A program made the translations under genes and the position numbers. The notes under the pieces were generated by a model that made no database searches, was not told the origin of the DNA, and saw only the letters and a list, made by a program, of their open reading frames with translations. Shown piece after piece: positions 49,566 through 59,054 of a stretch of 64,000 nt of DNA. Source of the DNA: Clostridiales bacterium (GTDB taxonomy: Bacteria; Bacillota; Clostridia; Saccharofermentanales; Saccharofermentanaceae); contig JAFXPN010000013.1 of the NCBI GenBank assembly GCA_017527865.1, forward strand, positions 1 through 64,000. The letters run 5' to 3'. How positions within the stretch are numbered: the stretch's first letter is position 1; every line of letters starts with the position of its first letter.

Positions 49566-50929
49566 TGGCTGAAATGAACAACGAAGAATTAATAACCAAG
49601 CTCGCCAGAGTTGCGGGCAAGAAGGCTAAGATCGAGCCCGAACTCTACGGCAGATATAACGTTAAGCGCGGACTGCGCAACAACGACGGGACTGGTGTTC
49701 TCGTAGGCCTTACCGAAGTCGGTGAGGTAATGAGTTACCTTATGGACGACGGCGACAGGATGCCGATCGACGGAAGACTGTATTATCAGGGTTACGAAGT
49801 AACAGATCTTGTAAACGGCTTCTATAAGAAGAGGTTCGGTTATGAGGAGATCGCGTTCCTGCTCATAACGGGGGATCTTCCCACTGAGTCGGAACTTAAG
49901 GATTTCAGAGCTCTTTTGTCTTCCAAGAGACCTCTGCCTGCGGGTTTTACCGAGGACATGATACTCAAGGCTCCGAGCCCGGACGTTATGAACAAGCTTG
50001 CAAGATCCGTTCTTGCTTCCTATTCATATGACCCCAACCCGGATTCGCTTGAGGTAAGCAACGTTATGCGCCAGTGCATCGAGCTTATCGCCAGGTTCCC
50101 GGTAATGATCGCATACGGTTACATGGCAAGACTTCACTATGTCGAACACAAGAGCCTTTTCCTTCACGATCCTGTTCCTGAATACAGCACGGCGCAGAAC
50201 ATCCTGCACCTGATAAGGCCGGACGGTAAGTTTACGGAACTCGAGGCCCGCGTTCTCGACCTCGCTCTCGTGCTCCACGCTGAACACGGCGGCGGCAACA
50301 ACTCTTCTTTCGTAACACATGCCGTATCTTCTACAGGTACAGATACATATTCCGCTATCGCCGCTGCAGTAGGATCGCTCAAGGGACCTCAGCACGGCGG
50401 TGCTTCCAACAAGGCTTATGCCATGATGTGTGACCTGCGCGAAAAGGTGAGTGACATCACGGACGAGGCTGAGGTAAGGGAGTATCTTGCCAAGATCATT
50501 AAGAAGGAAGCATTCGATAAGTCCGGTCTTATATACGGTATCGGTCATGCTGTCTATACTCTTTCCGATCCCAGAACAAGACTTCTCAAGATGTATGCCG
50601 AGGAGCTTGCCAGGGAGACCGGCAAGGACGACATATTTGCATTGTACACAATGGTCGAGAGAGTCGCTCCTGAGGTCTTCCACGAGGTTAAGAAATCAGA
50701 CAAGATCATGTGTGCAAACGTAGACTATTATGCGGGCTTTGTTTATTCGATGCTCGGTATACCTCCCGAATTGTTCACTCCTATCTTTGCCTGTGCAAGG
50801 ATCGCGGGATGGAGCGCACACCGCATCGAGGAAGTTGTCACCGGCGGACGTATCATGAGACCTGCTTACAAGTGCGTAAGCAAGCGCCGGGAGTATATAT
50901 CACTGGATAACCGTCAAGGTTTGATCTGA
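49565..50929 (+). CDS. Citrate synthase
   Basis: The 454-residue enzyme condenses oxaloacetate and acetyl-CoA. It has RMPIDGRLYYQGYEVTDLV at the start, the catalytic and oxaloacetate histidines in LHAEHGGGNNSSFV and KGPQHGGASNKAYAM, GIGHAVYTLSDPR and the catalytic aspartate in CANVDYYAGFVYSMLG. The N-terminal extension is longer than in the E. coli enzyme; this is the type found in Clostridia. The start codon overlaps the aconitase stop by one base. Isocitrate dehydrogenase is not in the window. Confidence 0.95.
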   Translation: MAEMNNEELITKLARVAGKKAKIEPELYGRYNVKRGLRNNDGTGVLVGLTEVGEVMSYLMDDGDRMPIDGRLYYQGYEVTDLVNGFYKKRFGYEEIAFLLITGDLPTESELKDFRALLSSKRPLPAGFTEDMILKAPSPDVMNKLARSVLASYSYDPNPDSLEVSNVMRQCIELIARFPVMIAYGYMARLHYVEHKSLFLHDPVPEYSTAQNILHLIRPDGKFTELEARVLDLALVLHAEHGGGNNSSFVTHAVSSTGTDTYSAIAAAVGSLKGPQHGGASNKAYAMMCDLREKVSDITDEAEVREYLAKIIKKEAFDKSGLIYGIGHAVYTLSDPRTRLLKMYAEELARETGKDDIFALYTMVERVAPEVFHEVKKSDKIMCANVDYYAGFVYSMLGIPPELFTPIFACARIAGWSAHRIEEVVTGGRIMRPAYKCVSKRREYISLDNRQGLI

Positions 50930-50955
50930 TATAAGAAAGATACTATACACTGTTG

Positions 50956-50989
50956 CCATACATCATTCATTTCATGGGATGATGTATGG
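50956..50989 (+). terminator. Likely terminator after citrate synthase
   Basis: CCATACATCAT and ATGATGTATGG form a perfect 11-bp stem with a 12-base loop, followed by TAATTTTATG, a weak T-run. Confidence 0.65.
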
Positions 50990-51039
50990 TAATTTTATGT
51001 TATACTTATCATAATTATTTGAAAACGAGGAGTACGTAT

Positions 51040-52137
51040 ATGGCTGAGAACGAGAATGTCGAACAGATAACACAGGGAGTAACCGAAGACGTAACCGATA
51101 AGAAGTGTCCCAATTGCGGCGCTACGGTAACTTATGATCCCGCAACATTATCGATGACATGTGATTTTTGCGGATTTCATAAAGAATTGCCGAAGCCCGG
51201 AGAAACTTCTACAGCAACTCAGGAGATAGATTTTAATTCGGCTAAGCTCCGTTCCACCAAAGACTGGGGCGCGCAGAAGAAGAATATCATCTGTAAGAAC
51301 TGCGGCGGCTCGGCAATGTATGATATGAACGATACGGCAGGAACGTGTCCTTTCTGCGGATCGACAGCGGTTATGCCTGTTGATGATGACGAGGATGTTA
51401 TGGCACCCGGCGGAGTTGTCCCCTTCGAGATCTCACAGGAGAAGGCAGCAGAGCTGTTTAAGACATGGCTCAAGAAGAAGCTTTTCGCGCCGAGTGCTGC
51501 AAAGAAGAGCTGCGAGGCGAAGGAATTCAAGGGCATATATCTTCCTTACTGGACATATGATGCGCAGACGACTTCTTCCTATTCCGCCCGTTACGGCAAG
51601 GATTATAAGGACAAAGACGGCAATACCAAGACAAGATGGTATAACTGCCACGGCATCTATGAAGAATTCATCGATGATGAAGTTGTCTATGCCAGTACAA
51701 AGACTAAGGACGAGAATATCAAAGCCGTGTCGAGCTTCGATTTTAAGAAGCTTCGCGATTATGATCCCCAGTTCATCGCCGGATTTGCAGCTGAGAGATA
51801 TTCACTCGGACTTGATGACGGATGGACTCAGGCACAGAGTTCTATCAATTCCAAGCTTAAGAGTCATGTCAGCGACAAGGTAAGATCAAAGTATAATGCC
51901 GACCGCGTAAGTGATGTAAAACTGTCGACAACCTACGATAACATTACGTTCAAGTATCTGCTTGCTCCTATCTGGATATCGAATTTCAAGTTCAATGACA
52001 AGATCTTTAATTTTGTCGTTAACGGTCAGACAGGAAGGATCGCCGGCAAGTCACCCGTATCTGCGCTCAGGGTCGTTGTCGCGATCATCATCACCATTGC
52101 GGTACTTGCTTTGTTGTTCTACTTCTTCGGAGGGTAA
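51040..52137 (+). CDS. TFIIB-type zinc-ribbon membrane protein
   Basis: The 365-residue protein has two zinc ribbons (CPNCGATVTYDPATLSMTCD with FCGF, about 23-47; CKNCGGSAMYD and CPFCGSTAV, 85-110), then VVPFEISQEKAAELFKTWLK, GIYLPYWTYDAQT and PIWISNFKFNDKIF with NGQTGRIAGKSP, and one C-terminal membrane helix (VVVAIIITIAVLALLFYFFG). It is a paralog of the gene at 24127-25533. The ATG at 51040 has GAGGAG upstream and is preferred to 50986. The function is unknown. Confidence 0.8.
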   Translation: MAENENVEQITQGVTEDVTDKKCPNCGATVTYDPATLSMTCDFCGFHKELPKPGETSTATQEIDFNSAKLRSTKDWGAQKKNIICKNCGGSAMYDMNDTAGTCPFCGSTAVMPVDDDEDVMAPGGVVPFEISQEKAAELFKTWLKKKLFAPSAAKKSCEAKEFKGIYLPYWTYDAQTTSSYSARYGKDYKDKDGNTKTRWYNCHGIYEEFIDDEVVYASTKTKDENIKAVSSFDFKKLRDYDPQFIAGFAAERYSLGLDDGWTQAQSSINSKLKSHVSDKVRSKYNADRVSDVKLSTTYDNITFKYLLAPIWISNFKFNDKIFNFVVNGQTGRIAGKSPVSALRVVVAIIITIAVLALLFYFFGG

Positions 52138-52161
52138 ACACTTTGCGGAAACGCTTGAATC

Positions 52162-52188
52162 AAGCCGGGCATAGTCCCGGCTTTTTTT
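52162..52188 (+). terminator. Rho-independent terminator
   Basis: AAGCCGGG and CCCGGCTT form an 8-bp stem with a 6-base loop, followed by seven T. It closes the zinc-ribbon gene. Confidence 0.93.
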
Positions 52189-52207
52189 GTGTTATTATTT
52201 ATCTGTT

Positions 52208-53791
52208 ATGGGTGAGAAGATAAAGAAGAAAGAATTGATATATTTCTTTGTGTGGATGGCTTTTACTGCCGCACTCTTTATATGGTCACACTTTTTATTA
52301 AGGACGGACAGTGTAACTTTTGACAGTTCGTATCAGTATTTCTTAAATCTGCACGGCTGGAAGGAAATGTTCGCTCTCATCCTGATCGACTACAGTCCGC
52401 CGCTCTATTCCATTCTCCTCAAGAGTTATTCGACTTTGTTCGGGACCGGGCTTGTGAGCCTGAGGATCTTCTCTACGGCGCTTCTTTCTCTTAATTTCCT
52501 GTTTGCCCTTTTCCCTCTGAGACGGCTGATGGGGGATGCATGCGCTCTGGTCGCTTCTGTTCTGTTCCTTACCTCGAGCTATAATATCTACTTCGGTCTT
52601 GAGACCCGTCCCACGCTGCTTGCTTATGTGCTTACGACGGGAATGATCATTTATTCGCTTCTTTCTTTCTTCGGCGATAAAAGGTCTGACACGGTCCTCT
52701 TTACGATACTTGCCCTGATGTCGATGTATACCCATTACGTGTCGCTCGTTACGGCATTTTGTGTCTACGGAACGGGAGTCATAGTATCACTTCTCATAAG
52801 GAAGAAAGATGTGACCAGAAAGTTCCTGATAAGCGGCATCACGGTTGCGGTACTCTATGTTCCGTGGTTGCTGGTTCTTTTAAGCCAGTTCGGAAGCGCT
52901 TCGGACAATTACTGGAAATTTCAGAACTCCTTGTTTTACGGACTGAGTATCGCGCTTTTCGGAAGTGTGAGCAATAACCTGTTTCAGCCCGTGGAACTGC
53001 TTACGCTCATGCTGATCATATTCCTGCCTCTCATAGACCTTATCTTAATGATCGATAAGAGTAAGTTAAGATCTGCCCGCCGTGTTACAGACATCATCGG
53101 GATCCCGCAGATCAGGGAGAAGTGTCCGCATATAGTCAGACTCGTCTATCTGCTGTTGTCGCTTCTGCTGTCCGTCACGGCGTTTTATCTCATTACGAGA
53201 TTTGTCCTTCCTATCTTTACCGAGAGGTATTTCTACATCTATACGGGCGGCGCGATCGTATTCATTGCGGGTCTGGCTACTCTTTGCAAAGGAAAGAAGA
53301 TACCTGCTTTGATCCTTTGTGCGCTCGTATCCGTTACATTTGTCTGTAATTCGATCCATCTGTCGAGAGTCATGGAACTGCGCAACGAGATCGAGGTCGA
53401 TGAGAAGATCGATTCTTTGTCTTCGGGAAATCCGGCATTCCTTCATTTCCATGAACACGGCCTTGAACTTATGGGTTACAATTTCCCTGAATCGAGACAT
53501 TTTATCTCCGATGATACTTATACGGTTATGAATACCTTAGACGTGTTCGGAGTCGATCTGTGTTATATCGGAGATGTTGATGAGGTCTGGGATTATACCG
53601 ATGAGGTCTATATATTCTGTGAATATAATCTTATGTTTACCGAGAATCCCGATCCTGCGGAATACTACAGGAGTTTTTTTGACGACAGGGAAGGATTGGA
53701 GATCGAGATCGTCGATGACTATGTTCCTGCATACTGTGTGGCTTATATGACGGACTATAACTATGTGTTAAGAGCGACGAAGGCAGGATGA
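52208..53791 (+). CDS. GT-C glycosyltransferase (ArnT/PMT-like), copy 1
   Basis: The 527-residue polytopic protein has an early outer loop (TFDSSYQYFLNLHGWKEMFA) and DYSPPLYSILLKSYSTLFGT, the PPLYxxLL pattern of ArnT/PMT-type lipid-sugar-dependent transferases, then FLTSSYNIYFGLETRPTLLA. About ten helices follow and an extracellular C-terminal domain of about 140 residues. It should add a sugar to a lipid or surface polymer. No ribosome site precedes the ATG at 52208, which lies 11 bases after a TTATTATTT stretch, so it may be leaderless. The next gene is a tandem paralog. Confidence 0.82.
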   Translation: MGEKIKKKELIYFFVWMAFTAALFIWSHFLLRTDSVTFDSSYQYFLNLHGWKEMFALILIDYSPPLYSILLKSYSTLFGTGLVSLRIFSTALLSLNFLFALFPLRRLMGDACALVASVLFLTSSYNIYFGLETRPTLLAYVLTTGMIIYSLLSFFGDKRSDTVLFTILALMSMYTHYVSLVTAFCVYGTGVIVSLLIRKKDVTRKFLISGITVAVLYVPWLLVLLSQFGSASDNYWKFQNSLFYGLSIALFGSVSNNLFQPVELLTLMLIIFLPLIDLILMIDKSKLRSARRVTDIIGIPQIREKCPHIVRLVYLLLSLLLSVTAFYLITRFVLPIFTERYFYIYTGGAIVFIAGLATLCKGKKIPALILCALVSVTFVCNSIHLSRVMELRNEIEVDEKIDSLSSGNPAFLHFHEHGLELMGYNFPESRHFISDDTYTVMNTLDVFGVDLCYIGDVDEVWDYTDEVYIFCEYNLMFTENPDPAEYYRSFFDDREGLEIEIVDDYVPAYCVAYMTDYNYVLRATKAG

Positions 53792-53792
53792 T

Positions 53793-55379
53793 ATGGCAGA
53801 GAAGATAAAGAAGAACGACTTATGCTTCCTGGGGCTCGGAACTCTGTTTTCCGCGGTGCTTCTCGTATGGTTCCTTTTGATATGCACTGAGGATAGTATC
53901 TCGTACGATAATTCATATCAGTATTTCCTTAATCTTCATTCGTGGAAGGAGATGTTCAGTCTTATCCTCGTGGATTACAGTCCGCCTCTTTACTCAGTCG
54001 TTTTGAAACTGTTCTCGATGGTGTTCGGAACGGGACTTGTCACTGTACGCGTGCTGAGCCTTATATTGTTGTGCTCGCTGTTCTTCTTCGCGCTTTTCCC
54101 GTTAAGACGTCTTATGGGCAGCGGATGCGCTCTGACGGCGGCGGTCCTTTTTCTTGCATCTTCTTATAATTTCTATTTCGGTGTTGCGATAAGACCGACG
54201 ATACTGGCTTATGTGCTCACGACAGGCATGTTCATATATGCTGCTCTTGCATTCTTCTCGGATAAGAAGTCTGACCTGACAGTATTTACCGTACTGTCAA
54301 TTCTTTGCATGTATACGCACAATGTCTCGCTTATTGCCGCTTTCTGCATATACGCTTCTTCTTTGGTGACCGCTCTGGTCCGCAGGCGCATGGATGTCTT
54401 TAAGAGATTTCTTATAAGCGGCATCACGGTTGCAGTGCTGTATATACCGTGGCTTATAGTTCTTATAACTCAGACGGGCAATGTATCGGATCACTTCTGG
54501 GTCAGCAATGATTCATTGCCGTACGGGCTGTATCTGGCACTGATGGGCTATGTCGGAAACCTTGCGAATGATGTGCTGTCCCTGCCTTCGGTAATGCTCA
54601 TTATTCTTCTTCCGTTCATCAACATCTTCCTTCTTCTCGGTAAAGATGATCTTAAGAATGCAAAGGGATTCGCAGACCTTCTTCCCGTAAAGAAGATGAA
54701 GACGGGATGGCCCGGTCTTCACAAACTGCTCTATCTGCTACTCACGGTCTGCCTGTCTGTCTCGGTTTTCTACCTTGTTACTGAATTTGTAGCCCCCATA
54801 TTCGCCAGAAGGTATTTCTTTATTTTCTCGGGCGCGGGAATAGTGATCCTCAGCAGTCTTGCCACTCTTTGTAAGAACAGGAAGGTGCCCGCGGTACTGC
54901 TGTCGGTTTTTGCCGTGTTTACGTTTGTTTTTAATACTTATGAGGAAAGAAAGATCATAGATATGAGCGACCGGGATCTTATGATCGCTGATATTAACGG
55001 GATGACAGGAAGTGAACCCGGTTTTATCGATCTTTATGAAGAGACGCTTGGCGTGACCTCGTATTACTTCAGAGATTCAAAGCACTATGTGACGGAAGAT
55101 ACTTTCACCGTGCTGCCTGACTTTGATGTATTCGGAACGGATACGGTATATATGGAGAACGGTGACGATCTTTGGGACTATACTGACGAAGTGCTTCTTT
55201 TCAGCGCTATTGATTTTGAGTATTACGATACTGACCCGGTGGAATATTATCTTTATTACTTTAAAACTCCGCAGGATGTTGAGCTGAGCTATATTGGGCA
55301 TTATAATCTGCCTTACACAAATGAGATCGGTTACGGCATTTATGATATCGATCTCTATCGTGTTTGCAGGAAGAGGTAA
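53793..55379 (+). CDS. GT-C glycosyltransferase (ArnT/PMT-like), copy 2
   Basis: The 528-residue protein aligns along its whole length with the previous gene: MAEKIKKND, SYDNSYQYFLNLHSWKEMFS, DYSPPLYSVVLKLFSMVFGT, SSYNFYFGVAIRPTILAYVL and DVFGTD with WDYTDEVL near the end. It arose by tandem duplication, with divergence greatest in the C-terminal outer domain. The two genes are one base apart. Differences in the outer domain suggest different acceptors. Confidence 0.82.
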   Translation: MAEKIKKNDLCFLGLGTLFSAVLLVWFLLICTEDSISYDNSYQYFLNLHSWKEMFSLILVDYSPPLYSVVLKLFSMVFGTGLVTVRVLSLILLCSLFFFALFPLRRLMGSGCALTAAVLFLASSYNFYFGVAIRPTILAYVLTTGMFIYAALAFFSDKKSDLTVFTVLSILCMYTHNVSLIAAFCIYASSLVTALVRRRMDVFKRFLISGITVAVLYIPWLIVLITQTGNVSDHFWVSNDSLPYGLYLALMGYVGNLANDVLSLPSVMLIILLPFINIFLLLGKDDLKNAKGFADLLPVKKMKTGWPGLHKLLYLLLTVCLSVSVFYLVTEFVAPIFARRYFFIFSGAGIVILSSLATLCKNRKVPAVLLSVFAVFTFVFNTYEERKIIDMSDRDLMIADINGMTGSEPGFIDLYEETLGVTSYYFRDSKHYVTEDTFTVLPDFDVFGTDTVYMENGDDLWDYTDEVLLFSAIDFEYYDTDPVEYYLYYFKTPQDVELSYIGHYNLPYTNEIGYGIYDIDLYRVCRKR

Positions 55380-55382
55380 TTT

Positions 55383-57200
55383 ATGCATAAAGAGTTTGTG
55401 ATGGGGAATGAAGCGATAGGCAAAGCCTGCATGGCAGCAGGCGTACAAGTCGTTGCAGGTTACCCGGGTACACCTTCCACAGAGGTCCTCGAGACTATAG
55501 CAAAAGAGAATGACGGCAGTATCTATGTCGAGTGGTCTGTTAATGAGAAGGCCGCTCTCGAAGTTGCCGCAGGTGCATCTTATTCAGGTGCCAGAACACT
55601 CGTTACCATGAAGCAGGTAGGACTTAATGTTGCTTCCGATCCTCTCATGAGCCTCGAGTATATCGGTGTCGAGGGCGGTATGGTGGTTCTCGTTGCCGAT
55701 GACCCGGGCCCGATCTCATCGCAGACGGAGCAGGATACGAGAACTTTCGCCGAGTATTCGAAGCTGCCGTGTTTTGATCCTTCTGATGCGAAGGAAGCAT
55801 ACGATATGATCTTCGAGGCTTACGAGCTGTCGGAGAAGTATAAGACTCCTGTGTTCATGCGTCCGACCACGCGTGTGTGTCACTCATATCAGAGCATAGA
55901 CGTGCGTGATTATGCGGAATACGAGGACCACAGACCTGACGGCTTCGTTAAGGATTCATCCCGCTGGGTCATCTTCCCGAAGCTGTCTTATGTCAACCAT
56001 GCGAAGATTGAAGAACGTAATGCAGGCCTTTCTGACGAGTTCTCTTCGAATGTACGTAATGCTGTTACTGCCGGTACTGTCCGTAAGGGCATCGTCGCTC
56101 AGGGTATCTCTTATGCCAATGTGAAGGACATACTTGATGAAGCTTCTGCACAGGGCAGGGACGTGCCCTCGCTTCTTAAGATAAGTACGCCGTTTCCGTT
56201 TCCGGAGAAGCTCGCATGTGATTTCCTTAAGAGTGTTGACGAAGTGCTCGTGATAGAGGAGCTCGATCCGTATATAGAGAGGCATCTCGTTTATGTGTGC
56301 GGCAGAGCGGGACTTAATGTAAGTATCAAAGGAAAGATAACGGGGGACGTCGCGCCTTCAGGCGAGAACCTTCCCGATCTTGTACAGAAATATATAAGCG
56401 GATTCATGGGCTGGGAGAGCGCTTCTTCAGATGCTGTTAAGACTCCCGAGCTTCCTGTTCGTCCGCCGGTGCTGTGTGCGGGTTGCCCCCACAGAGCTTC
56501 TTTCTATGCCGTTAAGAAGGCGATGAAGGGTAAAGAGACCATTTTCGCAGGAGATATCGGCTGCTACACGTTAGGAAATGCGATGCCTCTCGATATGGTA
56601 GACACCTGCCTTTGTATGGGTGCAGGACTCGGTATCGCACAGGGTGTCGGCAGAGTTAAGCCCGATACCAAGTGTTTCGCTTTTGTAGGTGATTCCACAT
56701 TCTTCGCCTCTGCAATAACCGGTGTCGTAAATGCTGTCTATAACCAGGCTGACATGACGCTGATAGTTCTCGATAACTCAACTACAGCCATGACGGGACA
56801 CCAGCCTCACCCCGGAACGGGTCACACCATGATGGGTGAGTTCACGGATAAGATCGATATAGAGAATATTCTGCGCGGCATCGGTGTGGGGACTGTTGTA
56901 AGGCAGGATCCGTTCAAGCTTGATGAAGCTGTTGAGACTGTTAAGAGAGTCGCGGATGAGCCCGGTGTGAAGGCTATTATTTTCGAGGCGCCGTGTGCCG
57001 TGCTGTTTAAGCCCGAGACACCGTATGAGATTGACCTTGATAAGTGCGTTGACTGCAAGATGTGTATCCGCGAGATCGGCTGCCCCGGTGTCGTTCTGAA
57101 GGACGGCCGCGTGGCAATCGATGAGGCCCTGTGTAACGGATGCGGCCTGTGCTCACAGATCTGTCCATGCGGTGCCATAGGAAAGGCGGTGAAGGAATGA
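55383..57200 (+). CDS. iorA: Indolepyruvate ferredoxin oxidoreductase, alpha subunit
   Basis: The 605-residue thiamine-diphosphate enzyme subunit begins FVMGNEAIGKACMAAGVQVV and GYPGTPSTEVLETI, carries VEWSVNEKAALEVAAGASYS, CAGCPHRASFYAVKK, DIGCYTLG and the TPP motif AFVGDSTFFASAITGVVNAV. The C-terminus has two ferredoxin-type clusters, CVDCKMCIREIGCPGV and CNGCGLCSQICPCGAIG. With IorB it oxidises arylpyruvates (from Trp, Tyr, Phe) to aryl-acetyl-CoA and reduced ferredoxin. It is followed by iorB and paaK. Confidence 0.97.
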   Translation: MHKEFVMGNEAIGKACMAAGVQVVAGYPGTPSTEVLETIAKENDGSIYVEWSVNEKAALEVAAGASYSGARTLVTMKQVGLNVASDPLMSLEYIGVEGGMVVLVADDPGPISSQTEQDTRTFAEYSKLPCFDPSDAKEAYDMIFEAYELSEKYKTPVFMRPTTRVCHSYQSIDVRDYAEYEDHRPDGFVKDSSRWVIFPKLSYVNHAKIEERNAGLSDEFSSNVRNAVTAGTVRKGIVAQGISYANVKDILDEASAQGRDVPSLLKISTPFPFPEKLACDFLKSVDEVLVIEELDPYIERHLVYVCGRAGLNVSIKGKITGDVAPSGENLPDLVQKYISGFMGWESASSDAVKTPELPVRPPVLCAGCPHRASFYAVKKAMKGKETIFAGDIGCYTLGNAMPLDMVDTCLCMGAGLGIAQGVGRVKPDTKCFAFVGDSTFFASAITGVVNAVYNQADMTLIVLDNSTTAMTGHQPHPGTGHTMMGEFTDKIDIENILRGIGVGTVVRQDPFKLDEAVETVKRVADEPGVKAIIFEAPCAVLFKPETPYEIDLDKCVDCKMCIREIGCPGVVLKDGRVAIDEALCNGCGLCSQICPCGAIGKAVKE

Positions 57201-57787
57201 GTACCACCAATATCATTCTGTGCGGTGTCGGAGGCCAGGGAACAGTCCTCGCGAGCAAGCTCACGGCAGCAGCATCCATGGCGAAAAACCTTGATGTCAG
57301 ATCCGCCGAGACTATCGGTATGGCACAGCGCGGAGGAAGCGTTATGAGTTACCTTCGCATCGGTGAGTGCGCCTCGCCTCTGATCAAGAGCGGATGCGCT
57401 GATATAATCATCGGGTTCGAGCCCGCGGAGACCGTACGCGTCCTGAATTATCTTAAGAATGGCGGTACCGTTATCACTTCGGACCGTGCGATGATGCCCG
57501 TCACGGCTGCACTTCAGGGTTCTGATTACGAGGGAGCCAAGATGACTGATTTTCTGAAGTCTCTCGAGGGAGACCGCATAGGCAAGCTTGTTATCGTCAA
57601 CACAGATGAGGCGCTTCGTGATCTCGGCTCGGCGAAAGTATTAAACATGGTGCTTCTCGGTGCCGCCGCGAGGGGAGGATTCCTTGGCGAAGTCGGTATT
57701 GAAGATATAAAGGAAGCACTGGTAAAGAAGGTTAAACCGCAGTTCCATGAGCTTAACTTCAAGGCTTTGGAATATGCAAGTGTATAA
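57197..57787 (+). CDS. iorB: Indolepyruvate ferredoxin oxidoreductase, beta subunit
   Basis: The 196-residue gamma/beta-type subunit starts TTNIILCGVGGQGTVLASKL, with SAETIGMAQRGGSVMSYLRI, and GFEPAETVRVLNYL. These are IorB signatures. The ATG at 57197 overlaps the iorA stop by 4 bases and has GAAGGA upstream; the frame also extends to 57140 but that is inside iorA. Confidence 0.96.
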   Translation: MSTTNIILCGVGGQGTVLASKLTAAASMAKNLDVRSAETIGMAQRGGSVMSYLRIGECASPLIKSGCADIIIGFEPAETVRVLNYLKNGGTVITSDRAMMPVTAALQGSDYEGAKMTDFLKSLEGDRIGKLVIVNTDEALRDLGSAKVLNMVLLGAAARGGFLGEVGIEDIKEALVKKVKPQFHELNFKALEYASV

Positions 57788-57798
57788 GGAGGATCTGT

Positions 57799-59034
57799 AT
57801 GAAGATCAATGACGTTCAGTTGGAACAGGTAAACAGCAGGATTCAGGCGCTGGTAAAGGCAGGAAGCTTCTATGGTAAGAAGCTCGAGGAGGCCGGTATC
57901 AAGGGCGTAAACTCGGCAGAGGACTTCGAGAAACTTCCTTTCTCTGAGAAGAATGACCTTCGTGAAGCATATCCTCTCGGACTTATGACTGCCCCCGAGG
58001 ATCAGATAGTACGTATTCATTCTTCTTCAGGAACTACGGGACTTCCCGTAATCATTCCTTATACAGCGAAGGATGTGGACGACTGGGCCATCCAGTTTAA
58101 GCGCTGCTATGAGATGGCGGGCATAACCAACATGGACAGGATCCATATAACTCCCGGATACGGCCTGTGGACTGCAGGTATCGGATTCCAGCTCGGAGCC
58201 GAGAAGCTCGGAGCCATGTGTATCCCGATGGGACCCGGCAATACTGACAAGCAACTTCAGTTCATGATGGATATGAAGTCCACTGTTCTGTGTGCCACAT
58301 CTTCCTATGCTCTGCTTCTTGCAGAAGAGATAGAGAAGAGAGGAATCAAGGACAAGATCTGCCTTAAGAAGGGAGTTATCGGTTCCGAGAGATGGGGCGA
58401 CAAGATGCGTGAGAGGATCCATAATGAACTCGGCATCGAGCTTTATGATATCTACGGCCTCACAGAGATATACGGTCCCGGTATCGGAATCAACTGCCCG
58501 GGCGAGAAGTATATGCATTACTGGGATGATTATATCTATCTTGAGATTATCGACCCTGTTACGCTGAAGCCTCTGCCGGACGGCGAGTGGGGTGAGATAG
58601 TAATCACCACTCTCGTTAAGGAGGGAGCTCCTCTTATCCGTTACAGGACTCATGACCTGTCCAGGATCATCCCCGAGCCGTGCAAGTGCGGTTCGAAGTT
58701 CCCCCGTATCGATGTCATTAAGGGCAGAACTGATGACATGATGAAGATCAAGGGCGTCAATGTATTCCCGGCTCAGATCGAGGAGATTCTGAAGACATTC
58801 CCCGAGTGCTCTTCCGAGTATCAGATCCGCATATCACACCTCGACGGACGTGATACGATGAGAATCTATGTCGAGACTTCGGGCGAGTATGACTTTAATG
58901 AACTCGGCGAGAAAATTGCCGTTGCCGTTAAGTCCAAGATCGGATTCACGCCTATCGTTAAGGTTGTCGAGATCGGACTGCTGCCAAGATCCGAGAAGAA
59001 GTCAAAGAGGGTTATAGACGAGAGGTTTGACTGA
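57799..59034 (+). CDS. paaK: Phenylacetate-CoA ligase
   Basis: This 411-residue adenylate-forming enzyme is slightly shorter than the usual 430 but complete. Motifs: IHSSSGTTGLPVIIPYTAKD (P-loop-like), YGLTEIYGPGIGINC, TLVKEGAPLIRYRTHDLSRI and KGRTDDMMKIKGVNVFPAQI (hinge and C-terminal domain). It activates arylacetates to CoA thioesters. Next to iorAB it can work in reverse and conserve energy as ATP from aryl-acetyl-CoA during aromatic amino acid fermentation. AAGGAGG precedes the start. Confidence 0.95.
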   Translation: MKINDVQLEQVNSRIQALVKAGSFYGKKLEEAGIKGVNSAEDFEKLPFSEKNDLREAYPLGLMTAPEDQIVRIHSSSGTTGLPVIIPYTAKDVDDWAIQFKRCYEMAGITNMDRIHITPGYGLWTAGIGFQLGAEKLGAMCIPMGPGNTDKQLQFMMDMKSTVLCATSSYALLLAEEIEKRGIKDKICLKKGVIGSERWGDKMRERIHNELGIELYDIYGLTEIYGPGIGINCPGEKYMHYWDDYIYLEIIDPVTLKPLPDGEWGEIVITTLVKEGAPLIRYRTHDLSRIIPEPCKCGSKFPRIDVIKGRTDDMMKIKGVNVFPAQIEEILKTFPECSSEYQIRISHLDGRDTMRIYVETSGEYDFNELGEKIAVAVKSKIGFTPIVKVVEIGLLPRSEKKSKRVIDERFD

Positions 59035-59054
59035 TAACACGGGTTCGGGCAGAG

